From: Zoroaster sp. YZ-2022
Taxonomy: Eukaryota; Echinodermata; Asteroidea; Forcipulatida; Zoroasteridae
Reading direction: 5' to 3'
DNA: 64,000 bases
Assembly (NCBI GenBank): GCA_029582265.1
Contig: CM055830.1
Coordinates: 33,149,172-33,213,171 of the forward strand
Part shown: positions 44,540-57,200 of the stretch, in pieces
Layout of the letters: every line of letters begins with the position of its first letter
Numbering within the stretch: position 1 is the stretch's first letter
Translations under genes and position numbers: made by a program
Notes under the pieces: generated by a model
Seen by the model: the letters and a program-made list of their open reading frames with translations, nothing else
What the model was told of the DNA's origin: nothing
The model's database searches: none

Positions 44540-44859
44540 TTAACCCCTTTGTGACTGCAAGGGTCAAAATCGGTCAAAATTGATATACTTGCCAAGGTAT
44601 ATCTAGTGCACTTAAGTCAAACACTGTCAAACATTACGTGTAGTAAGTACATTTACAGGTCAAAATGAGTCGACCGTTTTTGACTGGTAAAAGCATCGTC
44701 TTGTATTGTTGAGTGTGGTCAAAATGACAGTAAAAACCAGTCAAAAATGCCCCTGTGTGCACATTTGGGTCAACAGTCAAAACAGTTAGTTGACTGGTTT
44801 TAACCACTATGGCTACTTGTCATTAAAGGTCAAGTACGTGTGTATAGTAGGAGGGTTAA
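44540..44859. mobile_element. TTAA/CCCTC MITE (type B), tandem copy 4
   Basis: Last element of the tandem array; its right end has diverged (AAGTACGTGTGTATAGTAGGAGGGTTAA). Confidence 0.78.
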
Positions 44860-44930
44860 TAGAAATAGGGAAGTTTCTTTATATTTTGGGGTAAACAATG
44901 GATTGTTTATAGGGACAGTATCCCCACGAT

Positions 44931-45093
44931 CAACAGGGCATGGAATCGGAGTGCTAGTTTTAGATTAACTCAGTGACTGAAAATAATACCCCACATGATA
45001 AGGTTATATTAACCTTGGAATAAATGAGCCAGTCATTTTCAGTCACTGTGTTCATCTTAGATTAAACCAAGACAACGATTCCATGCCCTGTTG
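44931..45093. repeat. Inverted repeat upstream of the granulin start exon
   Basis: CAACAGGGCATGGAATCG at 44931 pairs with CGATTCCATGCCCTGTTG ending at 45093; inside, AGTGACTGAAAAT pairs with ATTTTCAGTCACT. It ends 83 bases before the first coding exon. It could be a small MITE or a regulatory hairpin. Confidence 0.72.
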
Positions 45094-45176
45094 AAAGACT
45101 GCTCTGACCGTGATGATAGTGTCCCTCAGGAGTATTGTTCACCGTATACTTACGCTTTCATTTGCTTCTTTTTCAG

Positions 45177-45253
45177 AACTTCACTTCAGGATGAGGTCTA
45201 CTTTGCTTGCCTGTATCCTTTTGGTGTTGGCTCATGCCACATACAGCCAAATG
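45177..45253 (+). CDS. GRN: Granulin exon 1: signal peptide (coding from 45191)
   Basis: A good splice acceptor (pyrimidine tract then CAG at 45174-45176) opens an exon with 14 bases of 5' UTR and the start codon at 45191. It encodes 21 residues: Met-Arg, a hydrophobic core (LLACILLVLAHA) and a likely signal peptidase site near Ser19-Gln20. The donor is ATG|GTATGT at 45253/45254, phase 0. Because an acceptor lies just upstream of the ATG, a non-coding first exon must exist further 5'; I could not locate it. Confidence 0.85.
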
Positions 45254-48200
45254 GTATGTAAAACATTTATTTATATATTTGTGTGCGTTATTTTATTTTT
45301 GTTGGTGATGTTTAATTTGCTGAAAGAGCCAGTGTATAAGCCCTAAGGCCAAAAGGAAAATATCTCCAGTTTCTGGTCATAGGTCGGCTTCAAAATCAGT
45401 GCAGTGATGCGGGGTTTTTTTTTTGGTGATCTTTTTTTTTGCCAACAGGAAAATACCTGATACATGTATACGCGGGGACCAAATTTCCCATGCAAAGTAT
45501 GGTTGGCTAAGAGGCCTCACAAATCGGGCAAATGTTCATACCCCTATGTGAAAAATCATTTGAAACACAGCACGGCAGAATTCCAATCGATCCAGCAATT
45601 TTGGCTGCAATTGGACATTGTTTCATGGCAAAAAAAAAGAAAATTAAAAATGCTGACTCGCTGGTCTGAGGCGATGCGCGCGGAGACTAGAAACCAGAGA
45701 CTTTTTATATTTAGCCAAACCATGCTCAATACAACAAATGTAAAAAGTTGATTGCATCTTTTTCCCACGTCAGAGAGCAACAGAACTATCATTCTACATT
45801 CTACTTTTCAGCTGATCAGCTGATTTCATCTTTTTTCTTTAACCCTAACTGTGCTAAATGCAACAGTTGTACAATTTCGATGGACGTTGTCGCATTCAGC
45901 AGCCAGTACTGATGACTTAATCTGTTGTATCTTGTTGTTCGCTTTTGTTTCTCACTTCCAAAAGCTGAAAATTTTGTTTCCATGGAATTTTTGACTTGAC
46001 TCACAATATCGATTTTTATTTTTATTTTTTTTATTTTTTATTTTTTATTTTTTTTTTGATCGCGATATATTTTTTTAATCGATATGCCGATGACTTAAAA
46101 AGGTTCTTGATATCATAATCGAATAAAAAAGGTATCGCGATATTCGATATTATCGTGTTATCGCCCAAGCTTAGGCTGGAAGGGTTATAGGGATATTACA
46201 AAAAAAGTGCAAGATTGATTGAGATTTTTGTGCTATTCTGCCAAGCCTCCAACTCTAGCTGAACTTTTGTGGCAAATAGCTATAGTGGTCAAAATCAGTC
46301 AACTGACTGTTTTGACTGTTGACCCAAATGTGCACACAGGGGCATTTTTGACTGGTTTTTACTGTCATTTTGACCACCTTCAGGCATTTTTGACTGGTTT
46401 TTACTGTCATTTTGACCACCCTCAACAATAGACAATGCTTTTACCAGTCAAAAACAGTCCACTCATTTTTAAATGGACTTACTACACGTAAGGTTTTGAT
46501 AGTGTTCGACATTTTAAGTGCACTAGATATACCTTGGCAAGTATATAGAAATCTTGACTGATTTTGACCCAGTCAAAGAAGGGTTAAAGAATGTTCTCTG
46601 CCATAGACCGTTTGTTTTTCCACTTTGAATGATTTTAATTGAATTCCTGTCATGTTATTTTAGGTTAAGAACATTATCTGCCCTGGTGGTACATCTCAGT
46701 GTCCAAATGGCAATACCTGCTGTCAACTGTCCAGTGGTGAACGGGGTTGCTGCCCACTCCCAAATGTGAGTATAAACTCTAATTCATAAATGCCCAAGAC
46801 AGTTTGGACAATTGTTGTTATTTATTTTATTTCTCTCCACAGCAAATATAAAAACGCACAGAAATACATCAAAAATCAAAAGATCATTAAAATTAATCAA
46901 TGTGGAGATGGCAAGACTGAGGAGGAATTGTTCAGTTCCTATCACTACAAGGTTCAGTCTTCCAATGAAAATGTACAATAAATACAGAGATATCAATTAA
47001 AATTTAAACACATTTAAATGAATTACCAGCATTCAATTAAAATGATTGAAACAAGACAAACAATAAACCTATTATGTAGTTAATATCCCAACCCCCAACT
47101 TAAGTGAAGACTGTTTGCGGCAACACCAATGCGAGATTCCCAACTGAGCAGCAACTAGTCCTGACAAGAACCAGAGGCCATGACCCGAGCGGCATGCCCC
47201 GATCGCCCTCAGGAGAATACTCCCGAAGTCGATCAGAGCACACCGACCGAAACGCCAAGCTGCAACCCCAGCTCCCCCCAGAACCAACCACCACCCAACC
47301 GAGAACCCAACACGGCGCCACCGCAAACAGTCCCCATCTATCATTTTCACCATGCAGAGCTACAAATTTTACAAACCCCTAACTTGGAACTCGAGAAGAA
47401 AACAATTGGCTGCTAATTTAAATGAAGCAATGGATGTTGAACAATGAATTTCAACGGGAAGAGAGTTCAGCAGAGCCGTTTCATTTAGGTCATGCAGAAT
47501 TGAACCAGTCAGAGTGAGGAAGTTTGTGTTCTGTCCCGCCTGCTCGTGCACTTGGTAAATATTTCGCGGGGAGGCCAAACTCATTTCTATGCGTATGCGT
47601 GGACAGTGTCATGGACTGGGTTATAGCACATTGACACTTCATATTGGTAATATACTTCTGATCATCATCAGCATGTGACTGAATTTCTATATGGTCCCTT
47701 CCAGAGTGCCTGCTTTCACCAAAACTTTCAAATTCTTGCACACATCCATTAGATATCAACCCAAAATGTGTTTTGTTACATTTGAAGGCGGTCTGCTGCA
47801 GTGACCATGTACATTGCTGTGCGCAAGGCTACAAATGTGACGTTGCGCATGGAACCTGCACCAGGGGAGAGTTGACCATCCCATGGGAGATGAAGACCGT
47901 TGCCCAACCAATCCAGGTAAAATCAAACATACTCTGAATGTCTTGGACTTGACTAGAACTAAAGTAATTTTTTTTTATAACATGAACTCAGACTGGTGTC
48001 TCAAAGTAGACTTACTCAAACTGAATGACAGTTCATACTTCAGCCGTAAGCAAATACACTTTGTAAATCATCAATACATGGCAAATGATACACAACTTGA
48101 AATGTGTTCAACTCATTCGTTACGAATCATTCGTTACGAATCTCATCTTTGAATGAACCGGTTTAATATACAAGTTTGTATGAACCCGATGACGATTGGC

Positions 48201-51200
48201 CAACTATAAATAAAGTTATGCTTCTCACAATTATATTTTTAATTGTCATTTTAAAGTATTTCTTTTCCTTTCATCAAGTAAAATACCACTTGACAATGGC
48301 ACACAATGGCCAGTGCATTGTTGTATGTTGACATCACCAATATCACTATTTTGTGTCATAATGGTTTATTTGACAGAAGGAGAGTATTCCATGGTTTACT
48401 AAAACTTTTGCGCTCACTACAACCAACGTCAACAACATCGTATGTGATCCCTCCTACCAATGCCCTGATGGAAATACTTGCTGTAAGCTGGCTGACGAAA
48501 AATGGGGATGCTGTCCTTTAGTGAAAGTAAGATTCTTAAGATTTGTGTAAAAAAAAAACGTACAAACATTAACTGAGGCCAAAAGAAAAAGTCCCCGGTT
48601 TATGGATTGTTTACAAAATTTGCCATCAAGGAAAGAAAGAAGTAGCCTGTATAGTTTATTGTTCAAATTCAACACATTCTAATTCAAAATTGATGTTTTT
48701 TGAACAAGAATTTGATAGTTATAATAAAAGATGATACACTTCTGCAAAATATGATATTGACATCATAGATGATAATTTGATTGAATCGGAAGTTCACATG
48801 AACACCGTGTGGTTTGTTCAAACAAATACTTGAGCTCTAGTTTATTTTTATTTTTGTACTTTTCTTCTTTTTAACTCTTCTCTACAAGCAAACACATAGT
48901 TACACAGAAAACTTGTCACACAAACACTTAGACCTTAACATGTACTTCTCTGTAAAGTTGTGACATCATGATGAAATCATCAGATGGATTTCAATGTGAA
49001 CGAATATCTTTCTCTCTCTCTCTCCCTAGGCCGTGTGTTGCTCAGATGGAATCCATTGCTGCCCCAACGGTTACACCTGCGACATCTCTGACGGTTCCTG
49101 CACCAAGTCATCTGAGCCCCTCCCGTGGGTTATGAAGAACCTGGCCCTCCCAGCTGGCTTTGGAGATGTGCAGTGTGATAGCGCACACTATTGTCCTACT
49201 GGCAATACATGCTGCAGGCTGGCATCTGGCCAATGGGGTTGCTGTCCTGTACCCAATGTACGCTTCTAATAATATTCCATTCTTATAAAGCGCATTTCAC
49301 ATGTCCCAGTGCGCTTTACATTTCCCCTGGTCACTGGGTCAATATCATTCCTGTCATCTTCAAAAAATTTCACAAATATTAATTGGTCAAAATATGTTGT
49401 AGGTTGATGAAATTCTTGCGTCAGGTGATAAACGATTGATTTAATTTTGCCCTACACCGACGTTTGTATAGCACTGCATATTCGGTGCTTTCCAAGTGTC
49501 TGTGGAGAAAACTTAACAGGCGACTCGGGCGGGATTCGAACCCACGACCTCCTGCTTACTAGTGCAAACGTCTTAACCTCTCAACCACCGAGCTTGCCCG
49601 ATGACGATTGGCTTGCTCGAATCCTATATAGCAGCGAGTTCTACGATATTTATAGGTTGATGAAATTCTTGCGTCGGGTGATAAACAAATGATTTAATTT
49701 TGCCCTGCACTGACGATATTTAGAGGTTGATGAAAATATTTATGTTGTACTGGCCTGGAGTAAGTAGGAGAAATAACTTGGAAGTGTAACGCTTTCTGCA
49801 AGGTTTTTAGTGCAAACCGTTCACTCATCATGCTCATTGGTTGTCATTGACACTTATCCAACACCAAAATAACAAACACCGTAGACTGTGTTTATATACA
49901 TGACGGCAAACGAAATGTCAACCCCTAAATTTTGATAAGTATGAGAACATGTTTAGCTTATGTGTCCTCAGACATCATGCATGACGAATTTTGAGGTCAA
50001 CCAAATTTGCAACATTGTGTTCGTGTTACACTCCATACTCATAATATTCTTCATTAAACAAATTATATTAATTATAAAATGAAAATAATAAATATTTTTA
50101 GGGGTGACGTTTCTTTTGCTGTTATGTATAGTTATGGATAACTTGTGGAATAAAGCTAGGTTTAGTCATGAAATTAATATAATCTGAACAATAAGTTTGA
50201 ACACTGTAACCAAGATCAGAGACCTAACCAGAAGCCATATTAATTTACGTAACAAAACCAATACCGAGTCTAATTGAACCAATGCATTTAACATGGTCAA
50301 GGCAAACGTAGTCGCTGTGAAGTCGGCACAAACGTTAAATGACATCTCCAGTACTACAGGTGCGTAAATGATGTCACAAGCAGCACAGATGCAGAAAAGA
50401 CGTCAGATAAATGTCCCGAGTGGCTATAGACAAACTGTTATCAAAATACCACATTCTGTTGGGCTTTAATAAAAGTTCTAGCCCAAATTTAGCCTAGAAA
50501 CCGACACAACTTGTGTGACTGATTAAATCGGTCACCAGACCTTATTAGGTGTGACTGAATTTCTATATGGTCCCTTCCAGAGTGCATTCTTTCACCAAAA
50601 CATTCAAATTCTTGCACACATCCATTAGATATCAACCCAAAATGTGTTTTGTTAACTTTAATAATCAACATTCCTGTATTTTGTACCATTGAAGGCTGTG
50701 TGCTGCAATGACAATCAACACTGCTGTCCTAGTGGCTACACATGTCAACAGGGAACGGGAGAATGCATCAGGGGAGCTTTGACCGTCCCATGGGAGACAA
50801 AGAATGTTGTCCAACCAATCCAGGTAAAATCAAACCTACTCGGACTAGTGTCTCAAAGTAGACTTACTCAAACTGAATGACAGTTCATACTTCAGCCGTA
50901 AGCAAATGCACTTTGTAAATCATCAATACATGGCAAATGATATACAACTTGAAATGTGTTAAACTCTTGTAAAATCATTCAAGTTTGTATGAACATGTCT
51001 TAATGCTTCACCTCTGTCACTTAACCCTAACTATCCTGAATCCACCAAAATCTAACACCTACTGTTGGACATAGCTAGAATTGGGACAACCGGCCCCATA
51101 CAAAGTATCCCTGTCTGGGCTATACAGTACCGAGTCCATCAAAATACAACACCATGCAGTAACACTACCACCCAACTGTTGGACTTAGCTGGAATTGGGA

Positions 51201-54200
51201 CACCCGGCCCCATATAAAGTATCCCTGTCTGGGCTATACAGTACTGAGTCCATCAAAATACAACACCATGCAGTAACACTACCACCCAACTGTTGGACTT
51301 AGCTGGAATTGGGACACCTGGCCCCATACAAAGTTTCCCTGTCTGGGCTATACAGTACTGAGTCCATCAAAATACAACACCATGCAGTAACACTACCACC
51401 CAACTGTTGAACTTAGCTGGAATTGGGACACCCAGCCCTGTGTATAAGTATCCCTGTCTGGGCTATACAGTACTGAGTCCATCAAAATCCAACACCATGC
51501 AGTAACACTACCACCCAACTGTTGAACTTAGCTGGAATTGGGACACCCAGCCCTGTGTATAAGTTTCCCTGTCTGGGCTATACAGTACTGAGTCCATCAA
51601 AATCCAACACCATGCAGTAACACTACCACCCAACTGTTGAACTTAGCTGGAATTGGGACACCCAGCCCTGTGTATAAGTTTCCCTGTCTGGGCTATACAG
51701 TACTGAGTCCATCAAAATACAACACCATGCAGTAACACTACCACCCAACTGTTGAACTTAGCTGGAATTGGGACACCCAGCCCTGTGTATAAGTTTCCCT
51801 GTCTGGGCTATACAGTACTGAGTCCATCAAAATACAACACCATGCAGTAACACTACCACCCAACTGTTGAACTTAGCTGGAATTGGGACACCCAGCCCTG
51901 TGTATAAGTTTCCCTGTCTGGGCTATACAGTACTGAGTCCATCAAAATACAACACCATGCAGTAACACTACTACCCAACTGTTGAACTTAGCTGGAATTG
52001 GGACACCCAGCCCTGTGTATAAGTTTCCCTGTCTGGGCTATACAGTACTGAGTCACTTGAAAAAACAACACAACCAGCTGTTGGTGTTTGATGGGTTTGG
52101 GGTTGTTATTTTCCAAAATATTGTAGTATGTTTTTCTGTTGTAGGTGGATGAAGGATTTGGCATTATGTTTTAGTTTTCATTGGGGGAGAGAGTCGTCTA
52201 TCAATTCTAACCCTAAGTCTTGGTTCAAGACTATGTTTGCATGTTTTTGATACATGATCCATTGCCACACGCTGCAAGAGTGCGCCACACGCTGCACGAG
52301 GGCGCTACACGAACCACTATCATACAGAAACCAATATCATACACCAACCGCTACCAAACAGTCTTGGGGGTTTAGTAGAAACTCCCCCGAAAATGGGGGA
52401 AACCACTACGCATGCGTTGATTTGTTTTGCTAGCGTTGCCTACATTTTTGGTGTAGATGTGCATATAACAACTGACTGCCGTGTTCACTGATCGACAACT
52501 CCACTGCAGTCTGTTGTTGTATATGTGCGTACACACCAAAAATGTGGGCCGCGTTAGCATAACAAATAGACACGTGGTTTCCTCCTGTTTCAGTGGGGGG
52601 GGTGGGGGGGATTCTATGAAATTCCCAAGACTGTGTTTGATAGCTGTTTGTGTGTGATAGCGGGACATGTAGCGCTGGCGTGTGGTGATGAATCTTGTAT
52701 CAAAAACATACAAACAGTCTTGAACGAAGGCTATTCTAACCCCAGTGTCTGCTTCGCTGAAAACAGTTCTTCAGACCCAGTTCTCTTAATCCCCTCCCCA
52801 CATATCTTGACAAATTCATCTGTGGAAAAAAAAAAACTAGAGCAGACTAGTCGAAACGTTGAGAACAAACCAACAGGCTTCTCTCAGAGCCATCACCTTT
52901 TCCCAGAAAGAGATCATTACATGGTGTACCCGAAAGAACTTTTAAAAAAACCTTAAAAAGTTAACCAGAATGTTTCCGTAATTTTGTCTGGTTTCACCTT
53001 TTTGTTGGAGCCCAAAACTGCATTTTTTGTTTTCCTATGGAGTTATTTTGAAACAAATTGTTTGAATTCTTGTCATATTTTACAGGATGAGAATGTTATC
53101 TGCCATGATGGTCAATCTCAATGCCCATCTGGCAATACCTGCTGCCATCTTGCTTCGGGTGCTTGGGGTTGCTGCCCTCTCCCAAATGTGAGTATCTGTA
53201 AATAAACAAACTTGCTCTTTAAAATCGTTGCGGTGACATGTTTTTTTTTTGTTTTTTTTGGTATTCTGGTTTTTTTGCCAACCAGTGACATACGTGATAC
53301 ATGTATACACGATTATTGGAACCAGACCAATTTTTCCATATATAAAGTATGGTGGCTATGAGAGACCTCACAAATCGGACAAACGTTCATACCCCTATGT
53401 GAAAAAGTGGTTTAAAACACAGCACGGCAGAATTCCAATCGATCCAGCAATTTTTTATGCAATTGGACATTGTTTCATAGGGAAAAAAAATTAAAATGCC
53501 GACTCGCGGGTCTGAGGCGACGCGTGCGGAGACCAGTAACGGGAGACTTTTTGGGGGGACCTAAAGGGACAATAATGTCACAATCAAGAGAGCATAATTA
53601 CCATAATGGGGCCATGCCACAGCAGCCTACACAAGTGGGGATACACCGTATCACCGCTTTGTGACTGTGGTGAACTCGAGACGATGCACCATATGGTGGA
53701 TGACTGCCCACTCTCTCGTCTTAATGGTGACTTCGCGGTCTTTCACCGGGCTGAGGACCTGGCCGTCAACTAACTTGCGGACTTCATTGGGAGATTGACA
53801 TAGCATACGACAGCGTCATCATCAATTACCATCAAAAAATAAATTTTAAAAAACACGTCACCACACCGTTTTTATTAAGCCGACCTATGACCACAAACCG
53901 GAGACTTTTTGTTTTGTTTTAGATATCAACCCTAAATGTGTTTTGTTACATGACTTTAATAATAATCATTCCTGTATTTTGTACCATTGAAGGCTGTGTG
54001 CTGCAGTGACCATATACACTGCTGTCGGAGTGGCTACACATGTTCACAGGGAACCTGCATCAGGGGAGCTTTGACCATCCCATGGGAGACAAAGAATGTT
54101 GTCCAACCAATCCAGGTAAAATCAAACATACTCTGAAATGTCTTGGACTTGACTAGAACTCAAGTAATTTATTTTTTTATAACATGAACTCGGACTAGTG

Positions 54201-57200
54201 TCTCAAAGTAGACTTACTCAAACTGAATGACAGTTCATACTTCAGCCGTAAGCAAATGCACTTTGTAAATCATCAATACATGGCAAATGATATACAACTT
54301 GAAATGTGTTCAACTCTTGTAAAATCATTCAAGTTTGTATGAACATGTCTTAATGCTTCACCTCTGTTACTTAACCCTAACTATCCTGAATCCACCAAAA
54401 TCTAACACCTAATGTTGGACATAGCTAGAATTGGGACACCCGGCCCCATACAAAGTATCCCTGTCTGGGCTATACAGTACCGAGTCTATCAAAATCCAAC
54501 ACCATGCAGTAACACTACCACCCAAATGTTGGACTTAGCTGGAATTGGGACACCCGGCCCCATACAAAGTATCCCTGTCTGGGCTATACAGTGCTGAGTC
54601 CATCAAAATCCAACACCATGCAGTAACACTACCACCCAACTTTTGGACTTAGCTGGAATTGGGACACCCGACCCCATGCAAAGTATCCCTGTCTGGGCTA
54701 TACAGTACTGAGTCCATCAAAATCCAACACCATGCAGTAACACTACCACCCAACTGTTGATCTTAGATGGAATTGGGACACCCAGCCCTGTGTATAAGTA
54801 TCCCTGTCTGGGCTATACAGTACTGAGTCCATCAAAATCCAACACCATGCAGTAACACTACCACCCAACTGTTGATCTTAGATGGAATTGGGACACCCAG
54901 CCCTGTGTATAAGTATCCCTGTCTGGGCTATACAGTACTGAGTCCATCAAAATCCAACACCATGCAGTAACACTACCACCCAACTGTTGATCTTAGATGG
55001 AATTGGGACACCCAGCCCTGTGTATAAGTATCCCTGTCTGGGCTATACAGCACTGAATTCCTCGAAAAAACAACACAACCAGCTGTTGGTGTTTGATGGG
55101 TTTGGGGTTGTTATTTTCCACAATAATGTAGTATGTTTTTCTGTTGAAGGTGGATGAAGGATTTGGCATTAGGCAAAAAAAAAAAATTGTTGAGTTGCCC
55201 TCCAGTGGAAATATTTGAAGGGGTCGGTCGGTCGGGATATTTTTTTTTTTTTTTTTTTTTTTTTTTCTCTCCTTGACTGTCATTTTAAGATTGAAATGCA
55301 TTGGAACTGAAACCACATACCATGTTTTTCATTTGTATACCTATCAGCAAGGAATTTTGCTTCAGAATAAAAGTATCCCAAGCATTTTTGTTGTACTTTT
55401 CGCTGTGATTGACACAGCAAATTCATCCATATTGCATGCAATGCTCAACATGCAACATGTGAGTGGCCATTCGATTTGAAAAGTGTAGATCGAGTCGCAA
55501 TCGTTGACACACGTACAGTGCGGGGAGCCAGTGCACAACGTGTGAGGGCCATTTGATTTGAAAACGTGTAGATTGAGTCGCAATCGTTGACATACAAAAC
55601 AGTGCGCGAAGTCAATGGAAAACATGTGAGGGGCCATTTGATTGGAAAACGTGTAGATTTGAGTCGCAATCGTTGGCACACAGTGTGTGCGAAGGCAGTG
55701 CACCATGTGAGGGCCGGGGCCATTCGATTTGAAAACATGTAGATTGAGTCTTGGGTACCGGTAAATTTACCGGTAAAAAAAGTGGAAAATTTCACAAATC
55801 AAACGTATTATGTTTTATACAAAGAAAATTGGTAAGTTTCATTAATAAATAGGCCTATGAATGATGGGGGGAAAAAAAAGAAAAAAAAAAACCCGACCCG
55901 AGTTTTCAGCACTTTTGGGTCGGTCGGTGGAGGGCAACTCAACATCTTTTTTTTTTTTGCCTTATGTTTTAGTTTTCGTTGGGGGAGAGAGTCGTCTATC
56001 AATTCTAACCCTAGTCTTGGTTCAAGACTGTATGTTTTTGATACATGATCCATTGCCACACGCTGCACGAGGGCGCTACACGAACCACTATCATACAAAA
56101 ACCGCTATCATACACCAACCGTGTTCACTGATCGACAACTCCAAAGCAGTCCGTTGTTGTATATGCGCGTGCGCACCAAAAATGTGGGCCGCATTAGCAT
56201 AACAAATAGACACATGCGTAGTGGTTTCCTCCTTTTTCAGGGGGGGGGGGGAGATTCTGTGAAATTCCCAAGACTGTTTGATAGCTGTTTGTGTGTGATA
56301 GCGGGACATGTAGCGCTGGCGTGTGGTGATGAATCTTGTATCAAAAACATACAAACAGTCTTGAACGAAGGCTATTCTAACCCCAGTGTCTGCTTCGCTG
56401 AAAACAGTTCTTCAGACCCAGTTCTCTTATTCCCCTCCCCCCATATCTTGACAAATTCATCTGTGAAAAAAAAAAACTAGAGCAGACTAGTCGAAACGTT
56501 GAGAACAGACCAACAGGCTTCTCTCAGAGCTATCACTTCCAAAAAGAGATTATTACATGGTGTACCCGAAAGAACTCAAAAAAACAAAAAAAAGTGAACT
56601 ACAATGATTCCATAATTTTGTCTGATTTCACCTTTTTTTGGGGGAGCCCAAAACTGCATATTTTGTTTTCCTATGGACTTATTTTGAAACAAATTGTTTG
56701 AATTCTTGTCATATTTTACAGGATGAGAATGTTATCTGCCCATCTGGCGATACCTGCTGCCCGCTTGCTTCGGGTGCTTGGGGTTGCTGCCCTTTCCCAA
56801 ATGTGAGTATCTGTAAATAAAAAAACTTGCTTAAGGCCAAACAAAAATCTCTGGTTTCTGGTCAGAGATCGGCTTTAAAATCGGTGCGGTGACACGCTTT
56901 TTTGTTGTTGGTATTCTGTTTTTTTTGCCAACCAGTGACATACGTGATACATGTATACACGATTATTAGAATTGGACCAATTTTTCCATATATAAAGTAT
57001 GGTGGCTAAGAGAGGCCTCACAAATCGGACAAACGTTCATACCCCTGTGTGAAAAAGTGGTTTAAAACACAGCACGGCAGAATTCCAATCGGGAAAAAAC
57101 TAAAATGCTGACCTGCGGGTCTGAGGCGACGCGTGCCGAGACCAGTAACGGGAGACTTTTTGGGGGGACCTAAGGCCGTTCCAATTTTAGTAGTTGGTTT

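Larger units (their letters stand above)
39949..44859 (+). repeat. Tandem array of a 0.93-kb unit
   Basis: The unit is a TTAA-bounded element of about 315 bp plus about 610 bp of spacer. Spacer landmarks (GTAGAACCGGGTAATGACAG) recur at 40266, 41196 and 42129, a 930-933 bp period. The element portion appears at 39949, 40877, 41800 and 44540. The third spacer is swollen to 2.4 kb by a SINE (42280-42642), the foldback palindrome and transposon copy B. Confidence 0.92.

Noticed and set aside
52633..52956. 107-codon frame, with a near-identical frame at 56280-56480
   Set aside because: Located in an inverted-repeat element copied with the intron; the second copy diverges and breaks, and the frame has no domain.
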